From contig DBMS01000040.1 in assembly GCA_002297665.1 (NCBI GenBank), positions 1 through 12,328 on the forward strand: 12,328 bases of DNA. Reading direction: 5' to 3'. Shown in pieces: positions 1 to 7,445 of this stretch. The notes beneath the pieces were generated by a model that saw nothing but the letters and a program-made list of their open reading frames with translations, made no database searches and was not told where the DNA came from. The translations under genes and the position numbers were made by a program. Origin of the DNA: Holophagaceae bacterium UBA692. Lineage in GTDB: Bacteria; Acidobacteriota; Holophagae; Holophagales; Holophagaceae. Each line of letters begins with the position of its first letter. The stretch's first letter is position 1.

Positions 1-1
1 G

Positions 2-571
2 GGCTGGCGCCCCTGGAGCGACCCGGCCCCGCCGGCCTGGGCCGCCTTCACCGGGGACGTCCTCTGGGCCGAGACCCGGGGCGGCCAGGCCCTTTCCATC
101 GACCTCGCCACCGGCGGCATCTTCGAGGTGCGGCCGGGAACGGCCCATGCCGCTCCCAACGGCTACGAGGCTTTCCGCGCCGACGCGGAGCGGGAATTCC
201 GGTCCGCGGCTTTCCAGGAGGAACTGGCCGGCCTGCGAAGCCGGGCCGCGGCCGGCGGCATTCCAGAGATCCTGGCGGTGGCCCGGCGCCTTGGGGGCAT
301 GGGCGATGCGGCCCAGGCCGAGGCCTGCGCCTGGTTCAGGAAGGCGGCGGAACGGGGCGACCCCCTGGCGATGCTGGAAATGGGCGTGCGGCTCCACCAC
401 GGAACCGGCGTTCCCGCGGAACGGGCCGCCTCGCGCCTGTGGCTGGACCGGGCCGTTGCCGCGGGCCTGCCCGCGGCCGCGGCGGTCAGGACCACCCTGG
501 AGGAGGCTCCATCCGGCCCGGCAGGTAGCCCCGCCCCGCCAGTTCCCGGCGCAGCGCCACCGCCCCGGTGA
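2..571 (+). CDS. Sel1-repeat protein, 5'-truncated by the window edge
   Basis: The reading frame is open from base 2 and ends at TGA 569-571, giving 189 visible residues; the true start lies outside the window, although an internal GTG at 128 could be miscalled as one. The C-terminal half carries a Sel1-like (TPR-like) unit: an A-x-x-W-F-R-K-A-A-E-R-G-D helix, then M-x-x-M-G-V-x-L-x-x-G-x-G-V-P, then a second partial unit with W-L-D-R-A-V-A-A-G. Sel1 repeats are helical scaffolds for protein binding, so no enzymatic role is implied. The N-terminal part, with a G-G-Q-A-L-S-I-D-L stretch, resembles part of an SMI1/KNR4 (SUKH) fold, but this is weak. The last ~22 residues are Pro/Ala/Gly-rich and overlap the 3' end of the convergent HAD gene by 86 bp, so they may be a non-conserved read-through tail. 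Confidence 0.7.
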   Translation, partial: GWRPWSDPAPPAWAAFTGDVLWAETRGGQALSIDLATGGIFEVRPGTAHAAPNGYEAFRADAEREFRSAAFQEELAGLRSRAAAGGIPEILAVARRLGGMGDAAQAEACAWFRKAAERGDPLAMLEMGVRLHHGTGVPAERAASRLWLDRAVAAGLPAAAAVRTTLEEAPSGPAGSPAPPVPGAAPPPR

Positions 572-1124
572 AACGGATGGCGTCGAAGCCCAGGGCTTTC
601 GCGGCGTTCACGTTGGCCAACCCGTCGTCGATGAAGACCGTTCCGGCCATGGGGATGCCGCAGCGCTCCGCGGCCAGCCGGTAGATGGCGGGGTCGGGCT
701 TGACCAGTCCCTCGCGCCCGGACACCACGATCTCCCGGAACCAGTCCAGGAACGCGTAATGCTTCCGGGCCATGGGGAAGGTCTCGGCCGACCAGTTGGT
801 GAGGGCGTAGAGGGGGTGGCCCAGGGCCTTGAGTTCCGCCAGGAGCTCCACGGTGCCCGGGATGGCGCCGTTGAGCATCTCCTCCCAGCGGCTCCACCAC
901 CAGTCGATGGCGTCCCGGTATTCGGGCCAGGAGGCCTGCTTTTCCCGGATCGCCTCGGAGAAGGGCCTTCCGCCGTCCAGGGCGAGGTTCCACTCCGGGG
1001 TGCAGACGTTCTTCAGGAAGAATTCCGTTTCCGCGTCCCCGTAGACCTGCCGGTAGAGGTGCCTGGGATTCCAGTCGATGAGGACTCCGCCGAGGTCGAA
1101 CAGTAGGGCCGGTCTATCGGGCAC
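486..1124 (-). CDS. HAD-superfamily phosphatase (HAD-IA, YihX-like)
   Basis: A 212-residue protein, the usual length for subfamily IA haloacid-dehalogenase-like hydrolases, which are cytoplasmic Mg-dependent phosphatases of small phosphometabolites. Motif I is F-D-L-G-G-V-L with nucleophile D10; the usual second Asp is G12, as in the YihX (glucose-1-phosphate phosphatase) branch. Motif II is L-T-N (T109), motif III is K142 in G-L-V-K-P-D-P-A-I-Y, and motif IV is F-I-D-D (D166, D167). Residues ~20-90 form the helical cap, rich in Trp, which sets substrate choice; the substrate cannot be told from sequence. The start is GTG at 1124-1122, preceded by GGAGGAA about 5 nt upstream. It lies 25 bp behind the helicase gene on the same strand and is probably co-transcribed. 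Family assignment is firm; exact function is not. Confidence 0.92.
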   Translation of the reverse strand: MPDRPALLFDLGGVLIDWNPRHLYRQVYGDAETEFFLKNVCTPEWNLALDGGRPFSEAIREKQASWPEYRDAIDWWWSRWEEMLNGAIPGTVELLAELKALGHPLYALTNWSAETFPMARKHYAFLDWFREIVVSGREGLVKPDPAIYRLAAERCGIPMAGTVFIDDGLANVNAAKALGFDAIRFTGAVALRRELAGRGYLPGRMEPPPGWS

Positions 1125-1149
1125 GCGATTCCTCCGTGCTCCAGATTAC

Positions 1150-2613
1150 CTAATCGCGGCGCTTCTTGGGGAAGTCGCCGGGCTTGCCGTTCTTCCACGA
1201 GGGCTTGGCGTAGGGCTTCTTGGCGGCGTGGGCGGGCTTCTGGCCGGGGGTCCAGCCGGGCTTTTCCCCGGGCCGGGGCTTGAAGGGGCGCTTCTCCGCG
1301 GAGTAGTCCTGCCGGGGCGCGTCGGGAATGTCGAAGCCGTCGTGTTCGGGCCCTTCGACCATGGACAGGAGGGCGGCCACCAGGGAGGCCGGGTCGCGGC
1401 CTTCCAGCATGCGCCGCGCCGCGTCCAGGAGGGCCGGGGACTCGATGGCCTTGAGCTTGTCCGCGAGGCGGCGGGTGCGCAGCTCCTTGATCTCGGCCTG
1501 GGTGGGCACGGCGCGCCATTCGAGCTTGAGGCCGCCGCGGCGGGCCCAGGCCAGGAGGATGCGGGATTCCTTGAAGCTCACCAGCGCGAGGGAGGCGCCC
1601 TTGGATCCGGCACGGCCCGTGCGGCCCGACCGGTGGATGTAGCTCTCCATCTGCGTGGGGATGCCCATGTGGACCACCAGGGGCATGCCCTCCACGTCGA
1701 TGCCCCGGGCGGCCACGTCGGTGGCCACGAGGTAGCGCAGCTTGCCTTCCTTGAAGTTCGACATGATGCGGTTGCGGGCCTGCTGGCCCAGGTCCCCGTG
1801 GAGGCAGTCCGCGATGAGGCCGGCGTCCCGCAGGGATTGGGCGACCTCTTCGGTCTGCACCTTCATCTTGGTGAATATCAGCGCGGCGCTGGGCTCGTCG
1901 GCCAGGAGGAAGTTCACCAGGGCCTTGGTCTGCAGGTGCTCGGCCATGATGCAGGGGGTGTGGTCGATGTCGGCGTGCTGGCTGCTGCCCTCGGCCTGGG
2001 CGTGGTTGATGCGGAAGGGGTTCTTGAGGAACCGCTTGGCCAGGCTCGCGATGGGGGCGGGCAGGGTGGCCGAGAACAGGTAGGTCTGGGGGTCGGAGGG
2101 CACGCCGGAAAGGATCTTCTCCACGTCCTCCAGGAAGCCCATGTTCAGCATCTCGTCGCACTCGTCCAGCACGACCATGGAGATGGAGGAGAGGTCGAGG
2201 GTCTGGCGGGTGAGGTGGTCCTGGACCCGGCCGGGGGTGCCGACCACGACCTGGGCGCCGTATTTCAGGGCCTTGAGCTGGGGCACGTAGCTCAGGCCGC
2301 CCACCAGCAGGGCCACGTCCAGCCTGGGCATGACGCTCTGGAGCTCCTCGGCCACCTGCTGCGCCAGCTCGCGGGTGGGGCACAGGACGATGGCCTGCGG
2401 CTTGCGCTCGTCCTTGAGGCGGTGGAGCAGGGGCAGGCCGAAGGCCAGCGTCTTGCCCGAACCGGTGCGGCTCTGCACGAGCAGGTCGCGCCCTTCGAGC
2501 CCGGGCTGGAACGTCTCCTGCTGGACGAGGGTGGGGGTGGTGAAGCCCCTGCGGCTCAACGCCGACAGAAAGGGCTCGGAGCAGCCCAGGGCTGCGAAGG
2601 TCTCGGTGGTCAA
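1150..2613 (-). CDS. DEAD-box-family ATP-dependent RNA helicase (D-E-C-D variant)
   Basis: An ATP-dependent RNA unwinding enzyme, probably acting in ribosome assembly or RNA decay. I chose the TTG at 2613 (487 residues): it follows GGGAGA with a short spacer and yields the family-typical opening T-T-E-T-F-A-A-L-G. An ATG at 2736 would add 41 non-family residues and reach within 14 bp of divergent sixA. In this numbering: Q-motif ~5-33, Walker A T-G-S-G-K-T 50-55, P-T-R-E-L 79-83, T-P-G-R 126-129, motif II D-E-C-D 150-153, S-A-T 181-183, A-T-D-V-A-A-R-G-I-D 297-306, H-R-S-G-R-T-G-R 327-334. All helicase motifs are intact, so it should be active. After the two RecA-like domains comes a basic, K-P-rich disordered tail ending K-K-R-R-D, a likely RNA-binding extension. 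Motif II has Cys where bacterial homologues have Ala. Whether it matches RhlE, CsdA or another class cannot be decided here. Confidence 0.95.
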   Translation of the reverse strand: MTTETFAALGCSEPFLSALSRRGFTTPTLVQQETFQPGLEGRDLLVQSRTGSGKTLAFGLPLLHRLKDERKPQAIVLCPTRELAQQVAEELQSVMPRLDVALLVGGLSYVPQLKALKYGAQVVVGTPGRVQDHLTRQTLDLSSISMVVLDECDEMLNMGFLEDVEKILSGVPSDPQTYLFSATLPAPIASLAKRFLKNPFRINHAQAEGSSQHADIDHTPCIMAEHLQTKALVNFLLADEPSAALIFTKMKVQTEEVAQSLRDAGLIADCLHGDLGQQARNRIMSNFKEGKLRYLVATDVAARGIDVEGMPLVVHMGIPTQMESYIHRSGRTGRAGSKGASLALVSFKESRILLAWARRGGLKLEWRAVPTQAEIKELRTRRLADKLKAIESPALLDAARRMLEGRDPASLVAALLSMVEGPEHDGFDIPDAPRQDYSAEKRPFKPRPGEKPGWTPGQKPAHAAKKPYAKPSWKNGKPGDFPKKRRD

Positions 2614-2677
2614 GTTGTCTCCCGGGGCGTCGCCGGGAACATCGGAGCTGAACTGCGCCTGCCGGACCTGGCCCAAA

Positions 2678-2706
2678 CGGATAGCATCCCACGAAACGCC
2701 TTGAAA
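2678..2706 (-). promoter_or_regulatory. candidate promoter for the helicase gene
   Basis: Read on the minus strand, TTTCAA is followed after 17 bp by TATCCG, with TGC directly in front (extended -10 form TGnTATnnn). Transcription would begin near 2671, inside the extra codons of the ATG-2736 model, which favours the TTG start at 2613. The match is moderate and not proof. Confidence 0.3.
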
Positions 2707-2717
2707 CACCAGGAGTA

Positions 2718-2746
2718 TTGTCCCGGGCCAACCCATGGGATAATAC
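2718..2746 (+). promoter_or_regulatory. candidate promoter for sixA (would give a leaderless mRNA)
   Basis: TTGTCC at 2718-2723, a 17-bp spacer, then TAATAC at 2741-2746 (overlapping GATAAT at 2739-2744). The expected start point falls at or just before the sixA ATG (2751). No convincing Shine-Dalgarno sequence precedes that ATG; the closest is GGGA, 10 nt upstream. Confidence 0.3.
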
Positions 2747-2750
2747 CGCC

Positions 2751-3236
2751 ATGATCACAATCCTTCTCATCCGCCACGGGATCGCCGAGGATCCCGCACA
2801 CGGCCTCAGGGACTCCGACCGGGGCCTCACGGCCGAGGGGTGGGAGAAGACCCGGGCCGCCATGAAGGGCCTCGTGCGCCGGGGCTACGCGCCGGCGCGG
2901 GGAATCTCGAGCCCCTTCCGCCGCGCCGCCGAGACGATGGTGTGCCTCAAGGAGGCCACCGCGGAAGGCTTTCCCGTGGGCTGCTGGGAAGGGCTGGAGC
3001 CCTCGGGGTCCGCGGGCGCCGTGCGGGAATGGCTCGACCTGATCGTGGGTCAGGCGCGGCCCTTCGAGGTCATCGCGCTGGTGAGCCACCAGCCCCTGTG
3101 TTCGGACCTGGTCCACCACCTCACGCGCAAGAGCCTCGACTTCAAGAAGGCCAGCTGCGCCGTCCTGCACTGGGACGGCGTGCGCTTCTCCCTGGCGGCG
3201 CACTTCACGCCCGCGGAACTGCGGGGAGACGCTTGA
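2751..3236 (+). CDS. sixA: SixA-type phosphohistidine phosphatase (histidine phosphatase superfamily)
   Basis: A 161-residue protein, the length of E. coli SixA, which removes phosphate from histidine on phosphotransfer (HPt) domains and PTS components. The N-terminus is I-L-L-I-R-H-G with R8 and catalytic H9; R57 sits in S-S-P-F-R-R-A-A-E-T and the second catalytic histidine H103 in V-S-H-Q-P. There is no signal peptide, so it is cytoplasmic. The start at ATG 2751 is fixed by the family: an upstream in-frame start at 2718 would only prepend 11 foreign residues. The gene is divergent from the helicase and its TGA overlaps the TTG start of the downstream alpha/beta hydrolase. The partner phosphoprotein is unknown, because no kinase or HPt gene is in the window. 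A broader-specificity phosphatase of the same superfamily is the alternative. Confidence 0.88.
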   Translation: MITILLIRHGIAEDPAHGLRDSDRGLTAEGWEKTRAAMKGLVRRGYAPARGISSPFRRAAETMVCLKEATAEGFPVGCWEGLEPSGSAGAVREWLDLIVGQARPFEVIALVSHQPLCSDLVHHLTRKSLDFKKASCAVLHWDGVRFSLAAHFTPAELRGDA

Positions 3237-4048
3237 GGACGGCGGGACAGCTCGCGGCCCTTCCGGGGGGCGTCACCCTCCACTACCGCGTCCAGGGCCA
3301 GCCCGGGGCGCCGTGGCTGGTGCTCATCAACGGGCTGCTGTCGGACACCACCATGTGGGCCGGCGTGCTGCCCGGGCTCACGCCGCGGTTCCGGGTGCTC
3401 ACCTTCGACTGCCGGGGGCAGGGCCGCTCCGACGCGCCCCTGGAAGGGCCCTACACGGCCCCGCAGATGGCCCAGGACGCCTGGGAGCTCCTGGAGCACC
3501 TGGACATCCGGGATCCGTGGCTCGGGGGCCTCTCCAACGGCAGTTCCGTGGCCCTGGAGCTCCTGGCCGCCCACCCGGGCGCGTTCCCCGGGGCGGTGCT
3601 CACCAGCGCCATGGCCCGCACGGACTTCACGATGCGCCTGCGCCTGGAGCACTGGCTGCACTGCCTGGACCTGGGCGGGCCCGGCCTCCAGTTCGACGCG
3701 GTGGCCCCCTACCTGTGGGGCGACCGTTTCCTGGAGGCCCGGTACCAGGTCCTGAAGGCGTACCATGAATCAAAAAAGGAAGACGGCAAACCTTTTCACG
3801 GTTTCCGACACCAAATAGCTGGTGCTCTCCAATGGGACATTCGGTCGCGGCTGATGGCCATCCAGGAGCCGGTTCTATGCCTGGCCGGCGCCGAGGATCT
3901 GCTTACGCCCCCTTGGAAGTGCCTGGAAGTGGCAAAGGCCCTGCCTTCCAGCCGCTTCGAACTGGTCCCCGGCATTGGACACGCTTTTCCCGTGGAGGAT
4001 CCCCATCGCTATTGTGAAAAAATCACGACCTACATATCTTCTTATTAA
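3233..4048 (+). CDS. alpha/beta-fold hydrolase
   Basis: A 271-residue cytoplasmic alpha/beta hydrolase. The triad is visible: nucleophile S101 in G-L-S-N-G, acid D222 in L-A-G-A-E-D-L, and H250 in G-I-G-H-A-F-P. The oxyanion region is L-I-N-G-L-L-S-D, with Asn-Gly where many relatives have His-Gly. The overall pattern is nearest to the 3-oxoadipate enol-lactonase/esterase-like group, but no pathway partner is nearby, so the substrate is unknown. The start is TTG 3233-3235, overlapping the sixA stop as TTGA and preceded by GGGGAGA; the product then begins R-T-A-G-Q and enters the fold at once. The frame is open far upstream inside sixA, but that part is a shadow. Codons from about 3766 onward (Glu-Ser-Lys-Lys-Glu-Asp stretch and later) are much more A/T-rich than the first two thirds. 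Confidence 0.88.
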   Translation: MRTAGQLAALPGGVTLHYRVQGQPGAPWLVLINGLLSDTTMWAGVLPGLTPRFRVLTFDCRGQGRSDAPLEGPYTAPQMAQDAWELLEHLDIRDPWLGGLSNGSSVALELLAAHPGAFPGAVLTSAMARTDFTMRLRLEHWLHCLDLGGPGLQFDAVAPYLWGDRFLEARYQVLKAYHESKKEDGKPFHGFRHQIAGALQWDIRSRLMAIQEPVLCLAGAEDLLTPPWKCLEVAKALPSSRFELVPGIGHAFPVEDPHRYCEKITTYISSY

Positions 4049-4067
4049 CGTACCCCGCAAGTGTATT

Positions 4068-4095
4068 TTGTCATTCCGCGTTGATGGGTTATGAT
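4068..4095 (+). promoter_or_regulatory. sigma70-type promoter for rho
   Basis: TTGTCA at 4068-4073, 16-bp spacer, TATGAT at 4090-4095, in a locally A/T-richer gap between the hydrolase stop and rho. It is one of the best promoter matches in the window. Transcription would start near 4102, giving a leader of about 45 nt. Confidence 0.6.
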
Positions 4096-4100
4096 TCTCG

Positions 4101-4140
4101 ATCCCAACCTCGTCACGTCCCGACCTGTCCCCAAAGGGGG
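4101..4140 (+). promoter_or_regulatory. C-rich, G-poor rho leader with a small hairpin over the ribosome binding site
   Basis: Positions 4101-4132 contain 17 C and 4 G in 32 bases, an unusual skew here and similar in character to Rho utilisation (rut) sites. It is followed by CCCC-AAA-GGGG (4129-4139), whose right arm is the purine-rich ribosome binding site of rho; the ATG is at 4146. E. coli rho is known to be autoregulated in its leader; applying that here is inference. Confidence 0.35.
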
Positions 4141-4145
4141 AATCC

Positions 4146-5447
<1,302 letters not shown>

Positions 5448-5640
5448 GAGAGAAGCCAAGCAATCGCACGTGTTCCAGACTTGCGCCAACGAACCCTGCG
5501 GCGCGGAGGTCCGGGACACATACGATTACTTGGCCCGGCTCCCGTTTCGGGGCTAAACCGGTTCTTGGTATCCTGGGTCCTTCTTCAGGTTGGGGAGGCG
5601 CTGGCCTTCCGGCCCGTCATCCACCCGTTTCCGAGGCCCC

Positions 5641-6792
5641 ATGCCCCGTTCCGTCCAAGCGCAGGCCGCCGCCCGTCCACGGGTGCAGGTGCTGGATTTC
5701 ACGCGGCTGGTGGCCCTGGCGCTGATGATCCAGGGACACACCCTGGACGCCCTGGTGGACCCCCGCTGGCTCGACCCGGAGACCTTCCACTGGCGCACCT
5801 GGGTGCACCTGCGCGGCCTCACGGCCCCGTTGTTCCTGATGGTGTCCGGGGCGGCCACCGTCCTGGGCCTGCGCTACGAGGCGGACGGCCGGCTGGCCCG
5901 GGGGGTGCTGCGGCACCGGGTGTGGACCGCCGTGAAGGTGATGGCCCTGGGCTACCTGATGGTGTTCCCCGCGGCCCGGATCGCCGACCTGCGGTGGGTT
6001 TCCCGGGAGGTCTGGCAGGGTTTCCTGCAGGTGAACATCCTCCAGGCCAACGGCGCCACCCTGCTGCTGCTCACCGCGCTGCTGGCCTGCGTCCGGACCC
6101 CTCGCCGCTACGCCGCCTGGAGTCTTGGCCTGGGCCTGGTGGTGGTGCTGGCGAGCCCCTGGGTGTTCGCGGTGGACTGGTTTCGCTGGCTGCCCGAGGG
6201 GCTGGCCGCATTCCTGTCCCACCGGCACGGCTCCGGCTTTCCGTTGTTCCCCGCCAGCGCGTTCATGTTCCTGGGGGTCGGGCTCGGCGCCGTGTTGATG
6301 GAATCCCCGCCGGAGCTCCGCCTCCGCCGCTTCCGCCTGACCTGCCTGACCGCATGCCTGGTGTTCCTTCTGCTGGGCATGGCCGCCGAAGGCCTGCCCC
6401 GTCACCTGTTCCCCGCCCACGAGCCCCATCAGGCGGGCTACGCCTACACCTGCCTTCGGGCGGGCTTCGCCCTGCTGATCCTGGGCCTGATGGCCTGGGT
6501 GGCGGAAGCCTGGCCGCGCCTGGTGGCGGCGGTGGCCCCGCTGGGCCGGAAGTCGCTGCCGGTGTACCTGGGGCACCTGATCCTGCTGTTCGGCCTGCCC
6601 TGGACCGCCGGCTTGGCCACCGAGCGGTTCCATCAGCTCTCCCTGGTGGAGGGCTGGCTCTACGTCCTGCTGGTGGGCGGCACCACCTTCGGAGCGGTGA
6701 TGCTCTGGAACGCGGTGATGGACCGCGCTCCCTGGCTGGGACGGATGCTCCGGTTCTCGGCCGCGGTGGCGCTGTTCGCCCTGCTGCTCTGA
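5641..6792 (+). CDS. multi-pass membrane protein, DUF1624/HGSNAT-catalytic or YeiB-like acyltransferase family
   Basis: A 383-residue integral membrane protein with about eleven hydrophobic segments (roughly 22-40, 58-77, 95-111, 127-148, 151-170 and six more to the C-terminus). The opening R-V-Q-V-L-D-F-T-R-L-V-A-L-A-L-M-I-Q-G-H and L-T-A-P-L-F-L-M-V-S-G-A fits the heparan-alpha-glucosaminide N-acetyltransferase catalytic-like/YeiB group, where a conserved His near the first membrane segment (here H33) is associated with acyl transfer across the membrane. The acceptor is unknown; cell-surface sugars are a reasonable guess only. ATG 5641 has GAGG 4 nt upstream and places Arg/Ala-rich residues just before the first helix. 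A TTG at 5590 would add 17 residues and is less likely. It is convergent with the small gene at 6832. Confidence 0.8.
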   Translation: MPRSVQAQAAARPRVQVLDFTRLVALALMIQGHTLDALVDPRWLDPETFHWRTWVHLRGLTAPLFLMVSGAATVLGLRYEADGRLARGVLRHRVWTAVKVMALGYLMVFPAARIADLRWVSREVWQGFLQVNILQANGATLLLLTALLACVRTPRRYAAWSLGLGLVVVLASPWVFAVDWFRWLPEGLAAFLSHRHGSGFPLFPASAFMFLGVGLGAVLMESPPELRLRRFRLTCLTACLVFLLLGMAAEGLPRHLFPAHEPHQAGYAYTCLRAGFALLILGLMAWVAEAWPRLVAAVAPLGRKSLPVYLGHLILLFGLPWTAGLATERFHQLSLVEGWLYVLLVGGTTFGAVMLWNAVMDRAPWLGRMLRFSAAVALFALLL

Positions 6793-6831
6793 CGAAACGA
6801 TTCCCCTTTCGATCCGTTGCGCGGGGGAGCT

Positions 6832-7137
6832 CTACCTGGCGGTGACCACGACCCGCCGGGAAGGCGGGTTCCAGATGGCTTCCTTCCAGCGCACCTTGGC
6901 CAGGTCCCTGTCGATGATGACGCGCCAGCCCTTGGCCAGGCCCGGCATGTGCACCAGCACCTCCCAGCCCTTGGTGCCGTCGGTCTGGATGATCCTGCGC
7001 GTGGTCACGGCCTCGCCCAGGGTTTCGGATTCGGCGAGGGCGCGGGCGTCCTCGGCGGTGTCGCAGGGCTCCTCCGCCGATTGGGCCGAGACGATGCGGG
7101 TCAGGACGGCCAGGGGAAACAGGGCGTGAATGCGCAA
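6832..7137 (-). CDS. small hypothetical protein, possibly exported
   Basis: I do not recognise this protein confidently. From a TTG at 7137 (GGAG lies ~9 nt upstream) it has 101 residues: a short hydrophobic opening (A-L-F-P-L-A-V-L-T) ending S-A-Q-S, like a weak signal peptide, then an acidic Ala/Glu stretch, then a beta-rich C-terminus with G-W-E-V-L-V and G-W-R-V-I-I-D-R-D-L-A-K-V. The paired G-W-x-V strands and D-x-x-x-A-K-V turn recall a PepSY-type domain, which is only a suggestion. Third codon positions are strongly G/C, as in neighbouring genes, supporting real coding. The frame stays open to 7311, but the extra 58 residues have no ribosome binding site and look non-coding. It is convergent with the acyltransferase (39-bp gap) and divergent from mgsA. 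Confidence 0.55.
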   Translation of the reverse strand: MRIHALFPLAVLTRIVSAQSAEEPCDTAEDARALAESETLGEAVTTRRIIQTDGTKGWEVLVHMPGLAKGWRVIIDRDLAKVRWKEAIWNPPSRRVVVTAR

Positions 7138-7375
7138 GGCGGTGCTCCAGGGGCTGGTCAGGTCTAGCGCGGGCGCCGACCGGGTACGGTGGATTTCCAG
7201 GCCGGGCGGCGGGCCTGCGGATGGAAGGGACACGGCCGCCCCTCGAATGAGAGGAGTGAAGGTTGGCGGGCCTTGGTTCCTGCGAAGGCCCGGGACTAAT
7301 TCATGATTCATTACATTGGAACCTGGACTCGCTTGGCGGCAGCTTCGCCACGGATGGCCCAGTCGACCTCGATGA

Positions 7376-7402
7376 ACGTCCGTCCCGGGATTGGACGGAC
7401 GT
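7376..7402 (+). repeat. perfect 10-bp inverted repeat in the mgsA leader
   Basis: ACGTCCGTCC (7376-7385) and GGACGGACGT (7393-7402) are exact reverse complements around a 7-base loop (7386-7392). As RNA it would be a stable hairpin; as DNA it could be an operator dyad. There is no U-run after it, so it is not a standard intrinsic terminator. Confidence 0.7.
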
Positions 7403-7441
7403 CCTCCGTCATGGGAGGCTGAACGTGCACCCGCCGGAGGA
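7402..7441 (+). promoter_or_regulatory. candidate anti-Shine-Dalgarno switch before mgsA
   Basis: TCCTCCG at 7402-7408 is a perfect 7-base complement of CGGAGGA at 7435-7441, the mgsA ribosome binding site. Its core CCTCC can alternatively pair with a decoy GGAGG at 7414-7418 (6-base loop). The two pairings exclude each other. The pairing is read from sequence; the regulatory role is inference. Confidence 0.3.
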
Positions 7442-7445
7442 ACGC

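Larger units (their letters stand above)
7138..7445. other. 308-bp divergent intergenic region with several inverted repeats
   Basis: Between the small minus-strand gene and mgsA there is no convincing long coding frame. It holds a 7-bp inverted repeat GGGCCTT/AAGGCCC (7268-7274, 7285-7291), an A/T-rich island (7297-7317) unusual for this DNA, a perfect 10-bp inverted repeat (7376-7402) and a 5-bp hairpin (7403-7418). A weak promoter-like pair for mgsA is TTGGTT 7274-7279, 17 bp, TAATTC 7297-7302. A 16-codon frame (ATG 7372 to TGA 7422) lacks a ribosome binding site. Confidence 0.5.

Noticed and set aside
1078..2754. 558-residue plus-strand frame opposite the helicase
   Set aside because: Antisense shadow produced by high GC; the minus strand encodes all helicase motifs.
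5530..5559. Promoter-like TTGGCC and TAAACC, and a small CCCG/CGGG hairpin, between rho and the acyltransferase
   Set aside because: Both promoter boxes are poor and the spacing is 18 bp; the hairpin is only 4 bp with no T-run, so neither a promoter nor a rho terminator is supported.
7268..7291. GGGCCTT/AAGGCCC hairpin as an intrinsic terminator for either divergent gene
   Set aside because: No T-run on either strand, and it lies upstream of both genes.
7263..7445. N-terminal extension of MgsA by 61 residues
   Set aside because: The added sequence is not part of the family, and a strong ribosome binding site sits just before the ATG at 7446.
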